From Clostridia bacterium (lineage in GTDB: Bacteria; Bacillota; Clostridia; TANB77; CAG-508): a stretch of 64,000 nt of DNA. Below, piece after piece: positions 7,991-17,410 of the stretch (within the stretch, counting starts at the first letter, position 1; each line of letters starts with the position of its first letter). Under the pieces are notes generated by a model that was not told the DNA's origin, did no database searches, and saw nothing but the letters and a program-made list of their open reading frames with translations. The translations under genes were made by a program, and so were the position numbers. Where the stretch lies: assembly GCA_017437145.1 (NCBI GenBank), contig JAFSBT010000008.1:124001-188000 (forward strand). The letters run 5' to 3'.

Positions 7991-9502
7991 TTATTTTGTA
8001 TAGAACATTCCTTCATCACTCAAGTGCCATTCTTCTATAAAGTCTATATAAATACTACTTTCTAAATTAACACTTGGTTCTAATTCTTGAACTCCCGCTT
8101 TATTAATGCTTCCCCATTTACCGTCTTTTTTTACTGCTGCATATCCAAATTTATTTTGTTCTGTTGCATCATCGAATTGATAATCTACCACTACATTTCC
8201 AGATTTATCAATATAACCATATTTACCATCTTTTTTACTTAGTAATAAAGTATTTGATGATAATATATCAACATTTGATTTTTCTTCAAACTTAAAATTA
8301 TAGTATTTGTAATCATTATCTACATATACTTTTATATATCCTTTGTCTGTGTTAACTTCTGAAATAATTCCTGTTATTTTTTGTGCTAAGTTACTATCGA
8401 AAACTACTGTTTCAGTTTCTGTTTTATCTGCAATTATAAAGTTTCCACTTTTTACATAGTTCATGCTTGTATATTCAAAATCTACTATTGTTTCATTGTT
8501 TGTATTTATAATACCAAATTTGTCACCTTTTTTTGCTATATAATAAATTGAGAAAGTATATTTTAAAGAATCATATTCTAATGGAATTAATACTTCATTG
8601 TTTTTATTAACAACTCCATATTTTCCATCTTTTACAACTATAATGTTATCTCCTTTAACTTCTAAAATTTCATTATATAATCCATCTAAAAATGCTTCCC
8701 CATTTGTGTTAACCAATTTCCAGCTTTCTCCTGCTTTTATAGCATAATAGTCTGAACTATTAACGTATTTTATATTCTCATACTGCGGTTCAACTGTTAT
8801 TTTACCACTTGTTGTTATAATTCCATGTTGATTGTTTTCATTAACGATTATATATTCATTTGTATAACCTTCTTCTAATGTTAAAATGTTATTATAGGTT
8901 GTATCTATTATTTTTTGACCTGCTTCATTTACTAATCCCATTTTTCCATCTTTTTTTATTAATATGTTACTTTCTGCACCTTGTAAAGCTTTGATTTCCT
9001 CATATTCACATTCTAAAAGTTTATTTCCTTCTAAGTCAATTAAACCATATTTTCCATCTTTGCTTACTCTTAATGCTTTTTCATACCATATATTTTGTTT
9101 TGAATCATAGTTTTCTATTGCTTCAACTAAATCATATTCAGTAAATATTTCTTCATTTTTTGAATTCACAACTTTTGTTTTATATGTTCCTGTAGCATCA
9201 TCTATATCATAAACTGTAACAAATACATCTTTTGAGCTATCTGGTACAACTACCATTTCTTCATTATTATCTATTACTATATCTCCATTGTTATCTATTA
9301 CTACCCATTTTTCATCTGTATAAGCTGAAAAATAATCTGTAACAGTTGCTTCTTGAGATTCTCCAGAACCTTTAGCTAATTTTACAATTGATACTATAAT
9401 CATAATTAGCACTACAAAAGCAATTATAACTCCAAAAAGTTTTTTATAATTTAATTTTGGTTCATTATCATATCTTCTTCCTCTATTTCTACTTGCACTC
9501 AT
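7991..9502 (-). CDS. Membrane-anchored WG-repeat protein
   Basis: 503 residues. A short basic N-terminus is followed by one membrane helix (about 24-43, 'LFGVIIAFVVLIMIIVSIV'), leaving an extracellular C-terminal region. That region is built of at least eight WG/KWG-type repeats of about 45 residues, each with a 'K(Y/F/W)G.(I/V)(N/D)..G/N' core, such as 'GKYGLIDLEGNKLLECEYEE', 'GKMGLVNEAGQKII', 'GKYGVVNKNNEVLIPLEYDS', 'GKYGYIDKSGNVVVDYQFDD' and 'GKWGSINKAG'. WG repeats are beta-rich, found in clostridial surface proteins, and of unsettled function. ATG start; upstream lies a probable TTGCAA/TATATT promoter. Leads the acpS-tatD operon. Confidence 0.85.
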   Translation of the reverse strand: MSASRNRGRRYDNEPKLNYKKLFGVIIAFVVLIMIIVSIVKLAKGSGESQEATVTDYFSAYTDEKWVVIDNNGDIVIDNNEEMVVVPDSSKDVFVTVYDIDDATGTYKTKVVNSKNEEIFTEYDLVEAIENYDSKQNIWYEKALRVSKDGKYGLIDLEGNKLLECEYEEIKALQGAESNILIKKDGKMGLVNEAGQKIIDTTYNNILTLEEGYTNEYIIVNENNQHGIITTSGKITVEPQYENIKYVNSSDYYAIKAGESWKLVNTNGEAFLDGLYNEILEVKGDNIIVVKDGKYGVVNKNNEVLIPLEYDSLKYTFSIYYIAKKGDKFGIINTNNETIVDFEYTSMNYVKSGNFIIADKTETETVVFDSNLAQKITGIISEVNTDKGYIKVYVDNDYKYYNFKFEEKSNVDILSSNTLLLSKKDGKYGYIDKSGNVVVDYQFDDATEQNKFGYAAVKKDGKWGSINKAGVQELEPSVNLESSIYIDFIEEWHLSDEGMFYTK

Positions 9503-9564
9503 TAAATAATCCCCCTATATATTTTTTCTTGTATAATATATCATATTTCTGCATCATTTTGCAA

Positions 9565-10743
9565 TCATATTCCCCAATAATTTTTATATAGTTCTACAGC
9601 TGTTTTAGGGCTGTCTACTCCTTCTTTATTCTTTATAGGAGCAAAATCAGCTTCTCTTTTTCCTCTTAAAATTGATATATGCTCAAACATATTAAATGCA
9701 TCAAATATAAATTTTTCAAACTTATAACAAGAAACCCCAGCTATATTTTTTGTTGCAATATGATATTGCATCTCTTGAGTTGCAGCTCTTTTCAAAGCTT
9801 TTATATTAAATAAATTACACATTATGTGTGATTCTCCATATAAAAGTTCTCCATGTTCATTTAACTCTGTCGAAAGTTTTTCCGGAAGTTCTGTATATTC
9901 TATAACTTTTACCTTTCCATTTTCTTTACAAAAAACTCCAACCTTTTCATTTGGTGCATTCTTTAAAATTGTTTTACTTGCTGCATAAGAACCATCATTT
10001 AAAGTTACACCAATTAAAAGTGGGTCTACCATTTGTAATAAAATATTATCAACAGAACCTATGAAAATCCATTCAACTCCTCTTTTTTCCATATCTTTTA
10101 TAACTTCTGCTTTTTCCATAGAAGCAAAAATAGAGCCATTTCCATTTGAAGCTTCTTTTATTAATCCATCTTCTATTATTAATTTTCCTTCTGTTGTAAT
10201 TAAAGGCATTTCTTCTTGAACGAAAACGAAAAGTTCGCTTTTAGGATAATTAAAGTATTCATTTTCTTTTAAGAAATCCATAGTATCCTGATTGTTTTCT
10301 TTGCTTGTCATTATGTACCAAGGAATAGTTACTCCATATTTTTTTCCTTCTCTTATTAAGTTATCTGCTAATATTTGAAATAAATATTTTTCAGAATCTC
10401 CTATAGTAATTTTAAAAGTTCCTTTAGGTCCAATATGACCCAATCTAGTTCCTTGTCCTCCTGCCATTGTTACTACTGCTAATTTATTCTCTGAAATAAC
10501 CTCTGTTCCTTTTTTTATTAGAGCTTCTTTTTCATTTTGTGAAAGTTTATCTGGATTAATTGCATTAATTGGCTGTATGTTTTCTAATTCTTCTATTCTT
10601 AAATTTCGAGCTTTTAAACAAAGTTTATTTAATTCTTCAAAATCTATTTTTAATACTTGTTTTTCTAATTCTTCATTTTTTTCTAAATATGGAATTATAT
10701 GTTCTTGATTATATTTTTTTAAAAGTTCTTCGGCTTTTTTCAT
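9565..10743 (-). CDS. UDP-sugar pyrophosphorylase (UDPGP/UAP1-like uridylyltransferase)
   Basis: 392 residues of the eukaryote-type UDPGP family, not the short GalU/GlmU type. The nucleotide-binding signature is 'VVTMAGGQGTRLGHIGPKGT' near residue 90. Further family landmarks are 'PWYIMTSKENNQDTMDFLKE', 'ASNGNGSIFASM', 'IFIGSVDNILLQMVDP' and 'EKFIFDAFNMFEH'. The enzyme joins UTP to a sugar 1-phosphate (GlcNAc-1-P or Glc-1-P), feeding wall or polysaccharide synthesis in the cytoplasm. The exact sugar cannot be read from sequence. It has an ATG start with an AGGTA-type ribosome site, and no operon partner. Confidence 0.88.
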   Translation of the reverse strand: MKKAEELLKKYNQEHIIPYLEKNEELEKQVLKIDFEELNKLCLKARNLRIEELENIQPINAINPDKLSQNEKEALIKKGTEVISENKLAVVTMAGGQGTRLGHIGPKGTFKITIGDSEKYLFQILADNLIREGKKYGVTIPWYIMTSKENNQDTMDFLKENEYFNYPKSELFVFVQEEMPLITTEGKLIIEDGLIKEASNGNGSIFASMEKAEVIKDMEKRGVEWIFIGSVDNILLQMVDPLLIGVTLNDGSYAASKTILKNAPNEKVGVFCKENGKVKVIEYTELPEKLSTELNEHGELLYGESHIMCNLFNIKALKRAATQEMQYHIATKNIAGVSCYKFEKFIFDAFNMFEHISILRGKREADFAPIKNKEGVDSPKTAVELYKNYWGI

Positions 10744-11011
10744 TTTTTACCTACCTTTATTTTTTTATCTATAAATGTTGTTTTTTGTTATTTATTGTAC
10801 CTTCGTTAATATATCATCTTTTTAGAGATTTGTCTAGTAGTGGCGCTGCAACTGTCTCTCCTACTGATATTGTGATTTTGTAGGGGAGACCTTTGGTCTC
10901 CCGCGGACGAACACAGTTCGCCCCTACAACGTTTGCAATTAATTTATATACATTAAGATTTACCTGAATATTAAATCCTATTTTTCATATATTTAAACTG
11001 AGGTGATAAAA
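10744..11011. other. Intergenic region between divergent genes
   Basis: 268 bases between the UDP-sugar pyrophosphorylase (minus) and ylbJ (plus). It holds AT-rich DNA and the compound CCCCTAC repeat at 10880-10928. No convincing promoter hexamers were placed for either gene. Confidence 0.5.
10880..10928. repeat. CCCCTAC palindromic repeat, copy 2 (compound)
   Basis: Starts GTAGGGGAGACC and ends CGCCCCTACA. Two inner hairpins, GAGACCTTTGGTCTC and CGAACACAGTTCG, are separated by CCGCGGA. Full-length form of the family. Confidence 0.85.
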
Positions 11012-11983
11012 ATGCATTTTATAACTATAAAATTAAAATCTTTGTTCTTCCCTATAATAATTTGCATTTTTATCATCTGTTTACTTTTATTTTCATCTAG
11101 TAATATTTCTGCAACTAAAAATGGGCTTGCTCTTTGGGCAAATTCAGTTTTACCATCACTACTTCCGTTTTTTATAGCAACTGAATTATTAAGCTATACA
11201 AATGTTGTTTATTGGTTCGGAAATTTATTTAAACGAATAATGAAACCTATATTTAATGTATCTGGTAGTGGAGCATTTCCTTTTGTTATGGGAATTGTTA
11301 GTGGGTATCCTATAGGTGCAAAAATAATTGCAAACCTAAAAAAGCAAAAAATTCTCTCTGATATTGAATGTGAAAGATTAATTGCTTTTACAAACAACTC
11401 CAGTTTACTATTCATTTTAGGCACTGTCGGAATAGCCCTTTTTAAAAGCCTTCATACTGGTATTATATTACTTATCACCCACATTCTTGCTTGTTTAAGT
11501 GTAGGTTTTATTTTTAGATGGTGGAAAAAAAGTCCGAATGAGAATTCATCTCATTCGGATCTATTAAATAATTCTAAGGTTTCTTTAATCTCATTTTCAA
11601 ATTTAGGTGAAATACTTTCTACTTGCATTCTATCTGCGATAAATACTTGTTTTTTAATTGGTGGATTTATTGTTTTCTTTTCAGTATTAATTTCAATTAT
11701 TGAAAATATTTTTGAAATTAATAATCCTCTTATTAAAACTATATTATTTGGAATTATAGAAGTAACTCATGGTATTGAACTCTTTTCTTTATTACCTTAT
11801 AATAATTTGAATTTAATATTGTGTTCATTTGTTTTAGGTTTTGGTGGCATTTCTGTTTTGTTACAAGTTTATAGTATTGCGTCAAAGGCAAAAATATCTA
11901 TAAAGCCTTATATTTTAGGGAAAATATTACAAGGCAGCTTTGCCGCTTTATATACCTTTTTACATCTTTGGTTCACAAGTTAA
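11012..11983 (+). CDS. ylbJ: Sporulation integral membrane protein YlbJ
   Basis: 323 residues, about eight membrane helices, with the nucleoside-recognition (gate) family fold. Characteristic stretches: 'GLALWANSVLPSLLPFFIAT' near the N-terminus, 'FPFVMGIVSGYPIGAKI' and 'ECERLIAFTNNSSLLFILGT'. In Bacillus ylbJ is sporulation-controlled and needed for normal spores. I use the ATG at 11012, 7 bases after GAGGTGAT; the GTG at 11003 lies inside that ribosome site. The last 24 bases overlap the convergent DUF1846 gene. Confidence 0.88.
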   Translation: MHFITIKLKSLFFPIIICIFIICLLLFSSSNISATKNGLALWANSVLPSLLPFFIATELLSYTNVVYWFGNLFKRIMKPIFNVSGSGAFPFVMGIVSGYPIGAKIIANLKKQKILSDIECERLIAFTNNSSLLFILGTVGIALFKSLHTGIILLITHILACLSVGFIFRWWKKSPNENSSHSDLLNNSKVSLISFSNLGEILSTCILSAINTCFLIGGFIVFFSVLISIIENIFEINNPLIKTILFGIIEVTHGIELFSLLPYNNLNLILCSFVLGFGGISVLLQVYSIASKAKISIKPYILGKILQGSFAALYTFLHLWFTS

Positions 11984-13414
11984 ATTTATTCCTAAATTTT
12001 TCACAACGTTTAATTCACTTTTTTCTATTATATATGTAGAATGCGCTTCACATCCTCTTAATTCTGCAATTTTACTAATCATTTTTTCTATTATCGGATT
12101 TGTTGCTGAACATATACTAAGAGCAATTAGTACCTCTTGAACATTTAAGCAATATGATGTTCTGTATGAAGTATTTTTCTTTGTTTTAAATATAGCTTCT
12201 AACATTGATGGTGATAAAAGATATACTTCATCAGGAATATTTGTAATTTCTTTTAATGCATTTATAATTGCTGCACTTGCTGCACTTAATAGTTCAGATT
12301 CCTTTCCTGTTATTATTTTTCCATTAGGCAATTCTATTGCAACAACATTTTTCTTTTCTTTCTTTTCTTTTTCCAATGCTGGTTCTACAACTTGTCTATC
12401 TTTTGAATTTAGTCCTAATTTATTCATCATTATTTCTATTCTTTCAACTGTTTCTAATGAGCATAATTCTTGTTTGTAATCAGATAATGCGCTGTAATAT
12501 CTTCTTATAATTTCACCTTCTGCTGCTCTTCTTACAACATCATCGTCTATAATACATCTCCCAATCATATTTACTCCCATATCTGTAGGTGATTTATATA
12601 TTTCTTTTCCTGTTATTTTTTGTAAAATATTTTTAACTATTGGAAATGTAGATAGGTCTCTATTATAATTTACAGCATTTTCTCCATATGCTTCTAAATG
12701 GAAAGAATCTATCATATTGATATCTCCTAAATCTGCTGTAGCAGCTTCATATGCAACATTTACAGGATGCATTAAACTTAAATCCCATACTGGAAAAGTT
12801 TCAAATTTAGCATATCCTGCTTTTATTCCTTTTTTATGTTCATGATATAATTGCGATAAGCAGGTTCCTAATTTACCACTATTAGGACCCGGAGCTGTTA
12901 TCACTACTAATTTTTTCGTAGTTTCTATATAAGGATTTTTACCGTATCCATTTTCACTTACTATTAATTCTATATCATTTGGATATCCTTTTGTTGGTGT
13001 ATGTATGTATGTTTTAACTTTTCTGCTTCTTAATAATTTTCTTAAGTGTTCAACACTTGCTTGTCCTTCATATAAAGTTATTACTACACTATTTATTGAA
13101 ATTCCAAGGTTTTGTAAGTTTTCGATTAATCTAATAAGTTCTAATTCATAGCTTATTCCATAATCTGCTCTTATTTTACTTTTTTCTATATCACTAGCAC
13201 TTATACAAAAAATAACTTCTGAAATATCTTTTAATCTCTCTAATAATTTTATTTTTGCATCTGGTTTGAATCCTGGCAATACTCTTGCTGCATGATAATC
13301 ATCAAATATTTTTCCACCGAATTCCAAATATAACTTATCAAACATATTTATTCTTTCTTCTATTTTTTCACTTTGAATTTTTAAGTATTCTTCGCTATCA
13401 AAACCTTGCTTCAT
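11960..13414 (-). CDS. DUF1846 domain-containing protein
   Basis: 484 residues from the ATG at 13414, which follows AAGGAG by 7 bases; the in-frame ATG at 13462 has no ribosome site. It begins 'MKQGFDSEEYLKIQSEKIEE' and keeps the conserved 'FGGKIFDDYHAARVLPGF', 'VVITAPGPNSGKLGTCLSQL' (P-loop-like), 'YAKFETFPVWDLSL' and 'NMIDSFHLEAYGENAVNYNR' segments of DUF1846. These are about 500-residue soluble proteins common in Firmicutes with no settled function; 'PNSGK' suggests nucleotide or phosphate binding. Convergent with ylbJ. Family assignment is secure, role unknown. Confidence 0.88.
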   Translation of the reverse strand: MKQGFDSEEYLKIQSEKIEERINMFDKLYLEFGGKIFDDYHAARVLPGFKPDAKIKLLERLKDISEVIFCISASDIEKSKIRADYGISYELELIRLIENLQNLGISINSVVITLYEGQASVEHLRKLLRSRKVKTYIHTPTKGYPNDIELIVSENGYGKNPYIETTKKLVVITAPGPNSGKLGTCLSQLYHEHKKGIKAGYAKFETFPVWDLSLMHPVNVAYEAATADLGDINMIDSFHLEAYGENAVNYNRDLSTFPIVKNILQKITGKEIYKSPTDMGVNMIGRCIIDDDVVRRAAEGEIIRRYYSALSDYKQELCSLETVERIEIMMNKLGLNSKDRQVVEPALEKEKKEKKNVVAIELPNGKIITGKESELLSAASAAIINALKEITNIPDEVYLLSPSMLEAIFKTKKNTSYRTSYCLNVQEVLIALSICSATNPIIEKMISKIAELRGCEAHSTYIIEKSELNVVKNLGINLTCEPKM

Positions 13415-13686
13415 TTTATTGCTCCTTCTTTTAATATTTTTATCATTTATTATACAAAACAAAAATAGATTTAAAAAATTGCCTTACAAAAGGGGTTTTT
13501 TTTAAATCTATTATTATAATCAATATATAAATATATTATCATTTTTTAATTCAAATTGCAAGTATTTAGAGAATTATTTTTTTAATACTTAATTAGATTA
13601 AGATATTTTTTCGAGTACAAAATAAAAACAAAATAAGAACTTTTTCGATTTACTGAAAATCGAAAGGATTTTCAGTAAAAGTTTAA

Positions 13687-13746
13687 AAGCTAAAATAATT
13701 AATTTTTGACAAATGTATCTTCATTTTCAAAAATTAATATTTTAGC
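13687..13746. repeat. 60-base imperfect inverted repeat
   Basis: AGCTAAAAT at one end matches ATTTTAGCT at the other, and AATTAATTTTTGA matches CAAAAATTAAT inside. The central 18 bases are not paired. It may be a terminator or a small mobile-element remnant. Confidence 0.5.
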
Positions 13747-13777
13747 TTAAATTATATATATAAATTTTTCAGAAAAT

Positions 13778-13804
13778 GGGCAGCCGTGGGCGACTGCCCC
13801 TACG
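13778..13804. repeat. CCCCTAC palindromic repeat, copy 3
   Basis: GGGCAGCCGTGGGCGACTGC then CCCTACG. A degenerate member: the inner stem is CAG/CTG around CCGTGGGCGA. Confidence 0.6.
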
Positions 13805-13846
13805 ATTGAAAAGTGTATCTACTGAAAACCAACGATTAATTACTAG

Positions 13847-15244
13847 TTATTTCAAAAATGCTGTATATGTTCTATATGCACAATAGATATCGTATTTGCT
13901 TGTTACTTCATATGGTGAATGCATTGATAATACTGGAACTCCGCAATCAATTACATCTATACCTTTATTTGCTAATATATATGCAATAGTTCCGCCTCCA
14001 CCAACATCTACTTTTCCTAATTCACCAACTTGGTAAGGTATATCATTATTTTCTAAAAGATTTCTTACTTCTGCTACATATTCAGCATTTGCATCTGATG
14101 CCCCTGATTTTCCTCTTGCTCCTGTATATTTATTAAGTCCTATTCCATAACCTAGGAATGATGCATTATTTTTTTCTGATACTGAAGCATATATTGGATC
14201 TAATGCTGCATCAACATCTGCAGATAACATTCTTGAATTACAGAAAACTTTATCTAATAAATTTGGTCTGTTTTCATTTAATTTGTTTAATAATTCTGCG
14301 ATAAATGTATCAAAAACATGTGATTCCATTCCTGTATTTCCCATACTACCAATTTCTTCTTTATCCGCTAAAATACACACTGCTGTTTTCTTTGGATTTT
14401 CTATATCTAAAATTCCTCTTAATGATGTATAACTACAAACTCTATCGTCTTGACCATATCCTGCAACCATGCTCTTATCAAAACCTAAGCTTTTTGCTTT
14501 AAAACTTGGCACTAATTCTAATTCTGAACTTTGGAAATCTGCTTCTGTTATTCCATATTTATCATTTAAAAGTTTTAATATATTAAATTTTATTCTTTCT
14601 GATGTTTTTTCATTACCATAAGGCATACTTCCTATTAATAAATTCAAATCTTCTCCAGATATTCCATCTTTTAATTTTTTCTCCATTTGATCCATAGCTA
14701 AATGAGGTAATAAATCTGTTATTGTAAATATTGGATCTTCATCATCTTCACCAATATTTACTTTTATTTTTTCTCCATTAGATTTAACTATTACTCCATG
14801 AATACTAAGTGGAATTGTTGTCCATTGATATTTTTTGATTCCACCATAATAATGTGTTTTTAAATATGCAAATCCTGTATCTTCATACAAAGGATTAGGT
14901 TTTAAGTCTAATCTTGGAGCATCAACATGAGCTCCAACTATGTTTAATCCAGCTTCTAATGGTTTTTCACCAATTACAGCTATATACATGCTTTTATTTT
15001 TATTAATATAATATACTTTATCTCCTGGTGCTAAAATCATTTTTTCTTTTATATCTACAAATCCGTTTTTATCTAAAATTTCTTTACTAAATTCGATTGT
15101 TTCTCTTTCTGTTTTACATTTATTTAAGAAATAAATATACTCATCTCCAAGTTTAAATATTTCATTTTTTTCTTCCTCAGTTGTTTTTTCCCATCCACAT
15201 TTTTTTGTATTAAATAGGATGTTCTTTAGTTTTTCATCATCCAT
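13847..15244 (-). CDS. M18 family aminopeptidase
   Basis: 465 residues, standard for M18 aspartyl aminopeptidases, cytosolic zinc enzymes that remove N-terminal residues from peptides. Zinc ligands and catalytic residues are visible: 'NIVGAHVDAPRLDLKPNP' (His-x-Asp), 'GYGQDDRVCSYTSL' (bridging Asp), 'ADKEEIGSMGNTGMESHVFD' (Glu-Glu pair), 'LSADVDAALDP' (Asp) and 'PVLSMHSPYEV' (His). The tetrahedral assembly loop 'YGGIKKYQWTTIPLSIHGV' is also present. ATG start at 15244 with a GGAAGG-type ribosome site. Monocistronic by context. Confidence 0.94.
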   Translation of the reverse strand: MDDEKLKNILFNTKKCGWEKTTEEEKNEIFKLGDEYIYFLNKCKTERETIEFSKEILDKNGFVDIKEKMILAPGDKVYYINKNKSMYIAVIGEKPLEAGLNIVGAHVDAPRLDLKPNPLYEDTGFAYLKTHYYGGIKKYQWTTIPLSIHGVIVKSNGEKIKVNIGEDDEDPIFTITDLLPHLAMDQMEKKLKDGISGEDLNLLIGSMPYGNEKTSERIKFNILKLLNDKYGITEADFQSSELELVPSFKAKSLGFDKSMVAGYGQDDRVCSYTSLRGILDIENPKKTAVCILADKEEIGSMGNTGMESHVFDTFIAELLNKLNENRPNLLDKVFCNSRMLSADVDAALDPIYASVSEKNNASFLGYGIGLNKYTGARGKSGASDANAEYVAEVRNLLENNDIPYQVGELGKVDVGGGGTIAYILANKGIDVIDCGVPVLSMHSPYEVTSKYDIYCAYRTYTAFLK

Positions 15245-15335
15245 TTTACTACCTTCCTTTCTTTTGTTTGGTTAAATTATATCATAACAAAATTATTATG
15301 CAATATTTGTTATTTGAATTTTATAATTCTTAATT

Positions 15336-15385
15336 GTAGGGGTCGGTCTCGACCGACCCTGGGCAGGTCAAGACCTGCCCCTACA
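15336..15385. repeat. CCCCTAC palindromic repeat, copy 4 (compound)
   Basis: Begins GTAGGGGTCGG, ends CCCCTACA. The two inner hairpins are TCGGTCTCGACCGA and GCAGGTCAAGACCTGC. Confidence 0.85.
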
Positions 15386-15402
15386 TCTATAATTAAATTA
15401 TT

Positions 15403-16368
15403 TTATATAAATAATTTAATTACATACAATGCGTATATACAAAGTAATAATATTCCATTATTTCTATTTATTCTGTTTTCTTTATTTGCATAGCTAAATA
15501 GCCATATTAATAATGTCGCTCCTACAAGTAAAAATAAATTTTTTATAAGATTTTCATCAAATGGTATATCTATTAAAGCAGCTCCTGTACCTAATATTAA
15601 GAATGAATTTACTATACATGAGCCTATAATATTTCCCTCTGCAATATCATCGTCATGTTTTATTATTGCTATTATTGATGTAATTAATTCTGGTAATGAA
15701 GTTCCTATAGCAACTATAGTTAAACCTATAACTCTTTCACTTATTCCAATTTTACTAGCAAAATTTGTTGAACCATCAACTACAAAATCTCCTCCATATT
15801 TTAGTAGAATCGCTCCTAATATTATATAAATTATTGAGGAGATTAAACTATATTTTTTATCTTGCTTTGCTTCTTCATTCTCTTCACTTGACTGTTTTAT
15901 ATTTTTTATTTGTAATATAATTGGAACTAAAAAATAGATGACTGAAAATAATAAAAGTACTATACCTTCAATTTTATTTATATCCGCTTTTTCTCCACCA
16001 AATATTCCTAAACCCATTGCAATTATAACGATTGAACTTGCAAACAATATTGGCAAATATATTTTCTTTGTTGTTTTTTCTATATCTATTGGTTTGATTA
16101 CAGCCATAACACCTAATATTAATAATAGGTTAGCTAAATTACTACCTATTACATTTCCTGCAATTAAATCTGTAGACCCTTTGGCAGCTGAAATTATTGT
16201 TACTATTAGTTCTGGTAGAGATGTTCCAATTGCTACTATTGTTAATCCCACTAGAATTTCCGGTATATGAAATTTTTTGGCTATATTACTTGCTCCTTTA
16301 ATTAATACATTTGCTCCTAATACTAATAATATAAAACCTAAAATAATTAGTAAAATATCTATTAGCAA
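15403..16368 (-). CDS. Calcium/sodium antiporter (CaCA family, YrbG-like)
   Basis: 321 residues, ten hydrophobic helices in two inverted halves. Each half carries the family's ion-binding alpha repeat: 'VAIGTSLPELIVTIISA' plus 'AGNVIGSNLANLLLILG' in the first, and 'VAIGTSLPELITSIIAI' plus 'EGNIIGSCIVNSFLILG' in the second. The acidic Glu in each 'GTSLPEL' is the exchange-site residue. The halves are joined by a short charged loop (about 160-175). Located in the cytoplasmic membrane, exchanging Ca2+ for Na+ or H+. Sits 31 bases downstream of rsmA on the same strand. Confidence 0.92.
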   Translation of the reverse strand: MLIDILLIILGFILLVLGANVLIKGASNIAKKFHIPEILVGLTIVAIGTSLPELIVTIISAAKGSTDLIAGNVIGSNLANLLLILGVMAVIKPIDIEKTTKKIYLPILFASSIVIIAMGLGIFGGEKADINKIEGIVLLLFSVIYFLVPIILQIKNIKQSSEENEEAKQDKKYSLISSIIYIILGAILLKYGGDFVVDGSTNFASKIGISERVIGLTIVAIGTSLPELITSIIAIIKHDDDIAEGNIIGSCIVNSFLILGTGAALIDIPFDENLIKNLFLLVGATLLIWLFSYANKENRINRNNGILLLCIYALYVIKLFI

Positions 16369-16399
16369 TTTATTTTCCTCCTTTGTATATTATTACATT

Positions 16400-17266
16400 T
16401 TATTTTTGTTTTATTCTCTCTATATAATCTGCTATTTCTGCAAATTGTTCTAATGTTAATTTTTCTCCTCTTATTTTCAAATCTATATTTAAACATTCAA
16501 GCATTTTTTCTATCTCATTCTTACTTTTTAATAAGTTACCATTAGAGAACGCATTTAATAATGTTTTTCTCTTTTGCATAAATGCAAGTTTTATAACTTT
16601 AAATAAAGTTTTTTCATTTAATACTTTTACAGCAGGTTGTTCTAAAATATCTAATTTTATAATTGCAGAATCAACTTCTGGTGCTGGTAAAAATGATGTG
16701 TTTGGTGCATCAATTACTTTTTCCGGATTTGTATAGTAATTTATTGAATAAGTAATTGCTCCTGAAAATTCTTCACCTGGTTTTGCAACTAGCCTATCAG
16801 CAACTTCTTTTTGTACCATAACTGTTATACTTTTTATATCAAGTCTTTCTTCCAAAAGTTTCATTATAATAGGTGTTGTTATGTAATAAGGAAGATTTGC
16901 AACTATTTTTACATTTTTTATTTCATTAGTTTTTTCAGATTTTATTAAGTTTTTTAAATCAACTTTTAAAACATCATCATTGATTAATTGAAAATTGCTA
17001 TATGCTAGAAATCTATCATTTAATATTTTTAACATTCTTTCATCTAATTCTATACAAATAACCTTTCCGGCTTCTTCTAGTAAATATTTTGTTAATGTTC
17101 CTAACCCCGGACCTATTTCTATTACTAAATCTTCTTTCGTAATATTTGCAGCCTCTATTGCTTTTATTATAGGTTCTTCATCTATTAAAAAATTTTGTCC
17201 TAATCTTTTATTTGCTGTTATATTATATTTTTTCATTAATAATTTAGTTTCTTTTAAAAGTTCCAT
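16400..17266 (-). CDS. rsmA: 16S rRNA (A1518/A1519-N6)-dimethyltransferase RsmA (KsgA)
   Basis: 288 residues, full length. RsmA dimethylates two adjacent adenines in helix 45 of 16S rRNA late in 30S assembly. N-terminal 'KRLGQNFLIDEEPI', the SAM-binding 'VIEIGPGLGTLTKYLLE', 'VICIELDERM' and catalytic 'VANLPYYITTPI' (NLPY) are all present, followed by the all-alpha C-terminal domain with 'FMQKRKTLLNAF'. ATG start at 17266, preceded by GGAGGGTT. Divergent from the PASTA PBP gene. Confidence 0.97.
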   Translation of the reverse strand: MELLKETKLLMKKYNITANKRLGQNFLIDEEPIIKAIEAANITKEDLVIEIGPGLGTLTKYLLEEAGKVICIELDERMLKILNDRFLAYSNFQLINDDVLKVDLKNLIKSEKTNEIKNVKIVANLPYYITTPIIMKLLEERLDIKSITVMVQKEVADRLVAKPGEEFSGAITYSINYYTNPEKVIDAPNTSFLPAPEVDSAIIKLDILEQPAVKVLNEKTLFKVIKLAFMQKRKTLLNAFSNGNLLKSKNEIEKMLECLNIDLKIRGEKLTLEQFAEIADYIERIKQK

Positions 17267-17410
17267 TTAACCCTCCAAATCATTTATGAGGTTTATTATA
17301 TCATATCCAACCACCAAATTCCAAATACCAAATACAAATTTATTTTATTATTTTTTATTGCTTTTTATCGGTTGTTAATATAAAATTTTACTTAGGAGTT
17401 GTATGATTTT

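Larger units (their letters stand above)
13415..13846. other. 432-base intergenic region with inverted repeats
   Basis: No gene seen. It contains a likely -10 box (TATAAT, 13449-13454) for the DUF1846 gene, a hairpin around 13465-13511 (TAGATTTAAA ... TTTAAATCTA), a CGATTT/AAATCG hairpin near 13647, a long inverted repeat near 13687-13746 and CCCCTAC repeat copy 3. One of the hairpins may end the aminopeptidase transcript coming from the right. Confidence 0.5.

Noticed and set aside
8000..9400. WG repeats as DNA tandem repeats
   Set aside because: Protein repeats are clear but the DNA copies have diverged; no recent tandem duplication.
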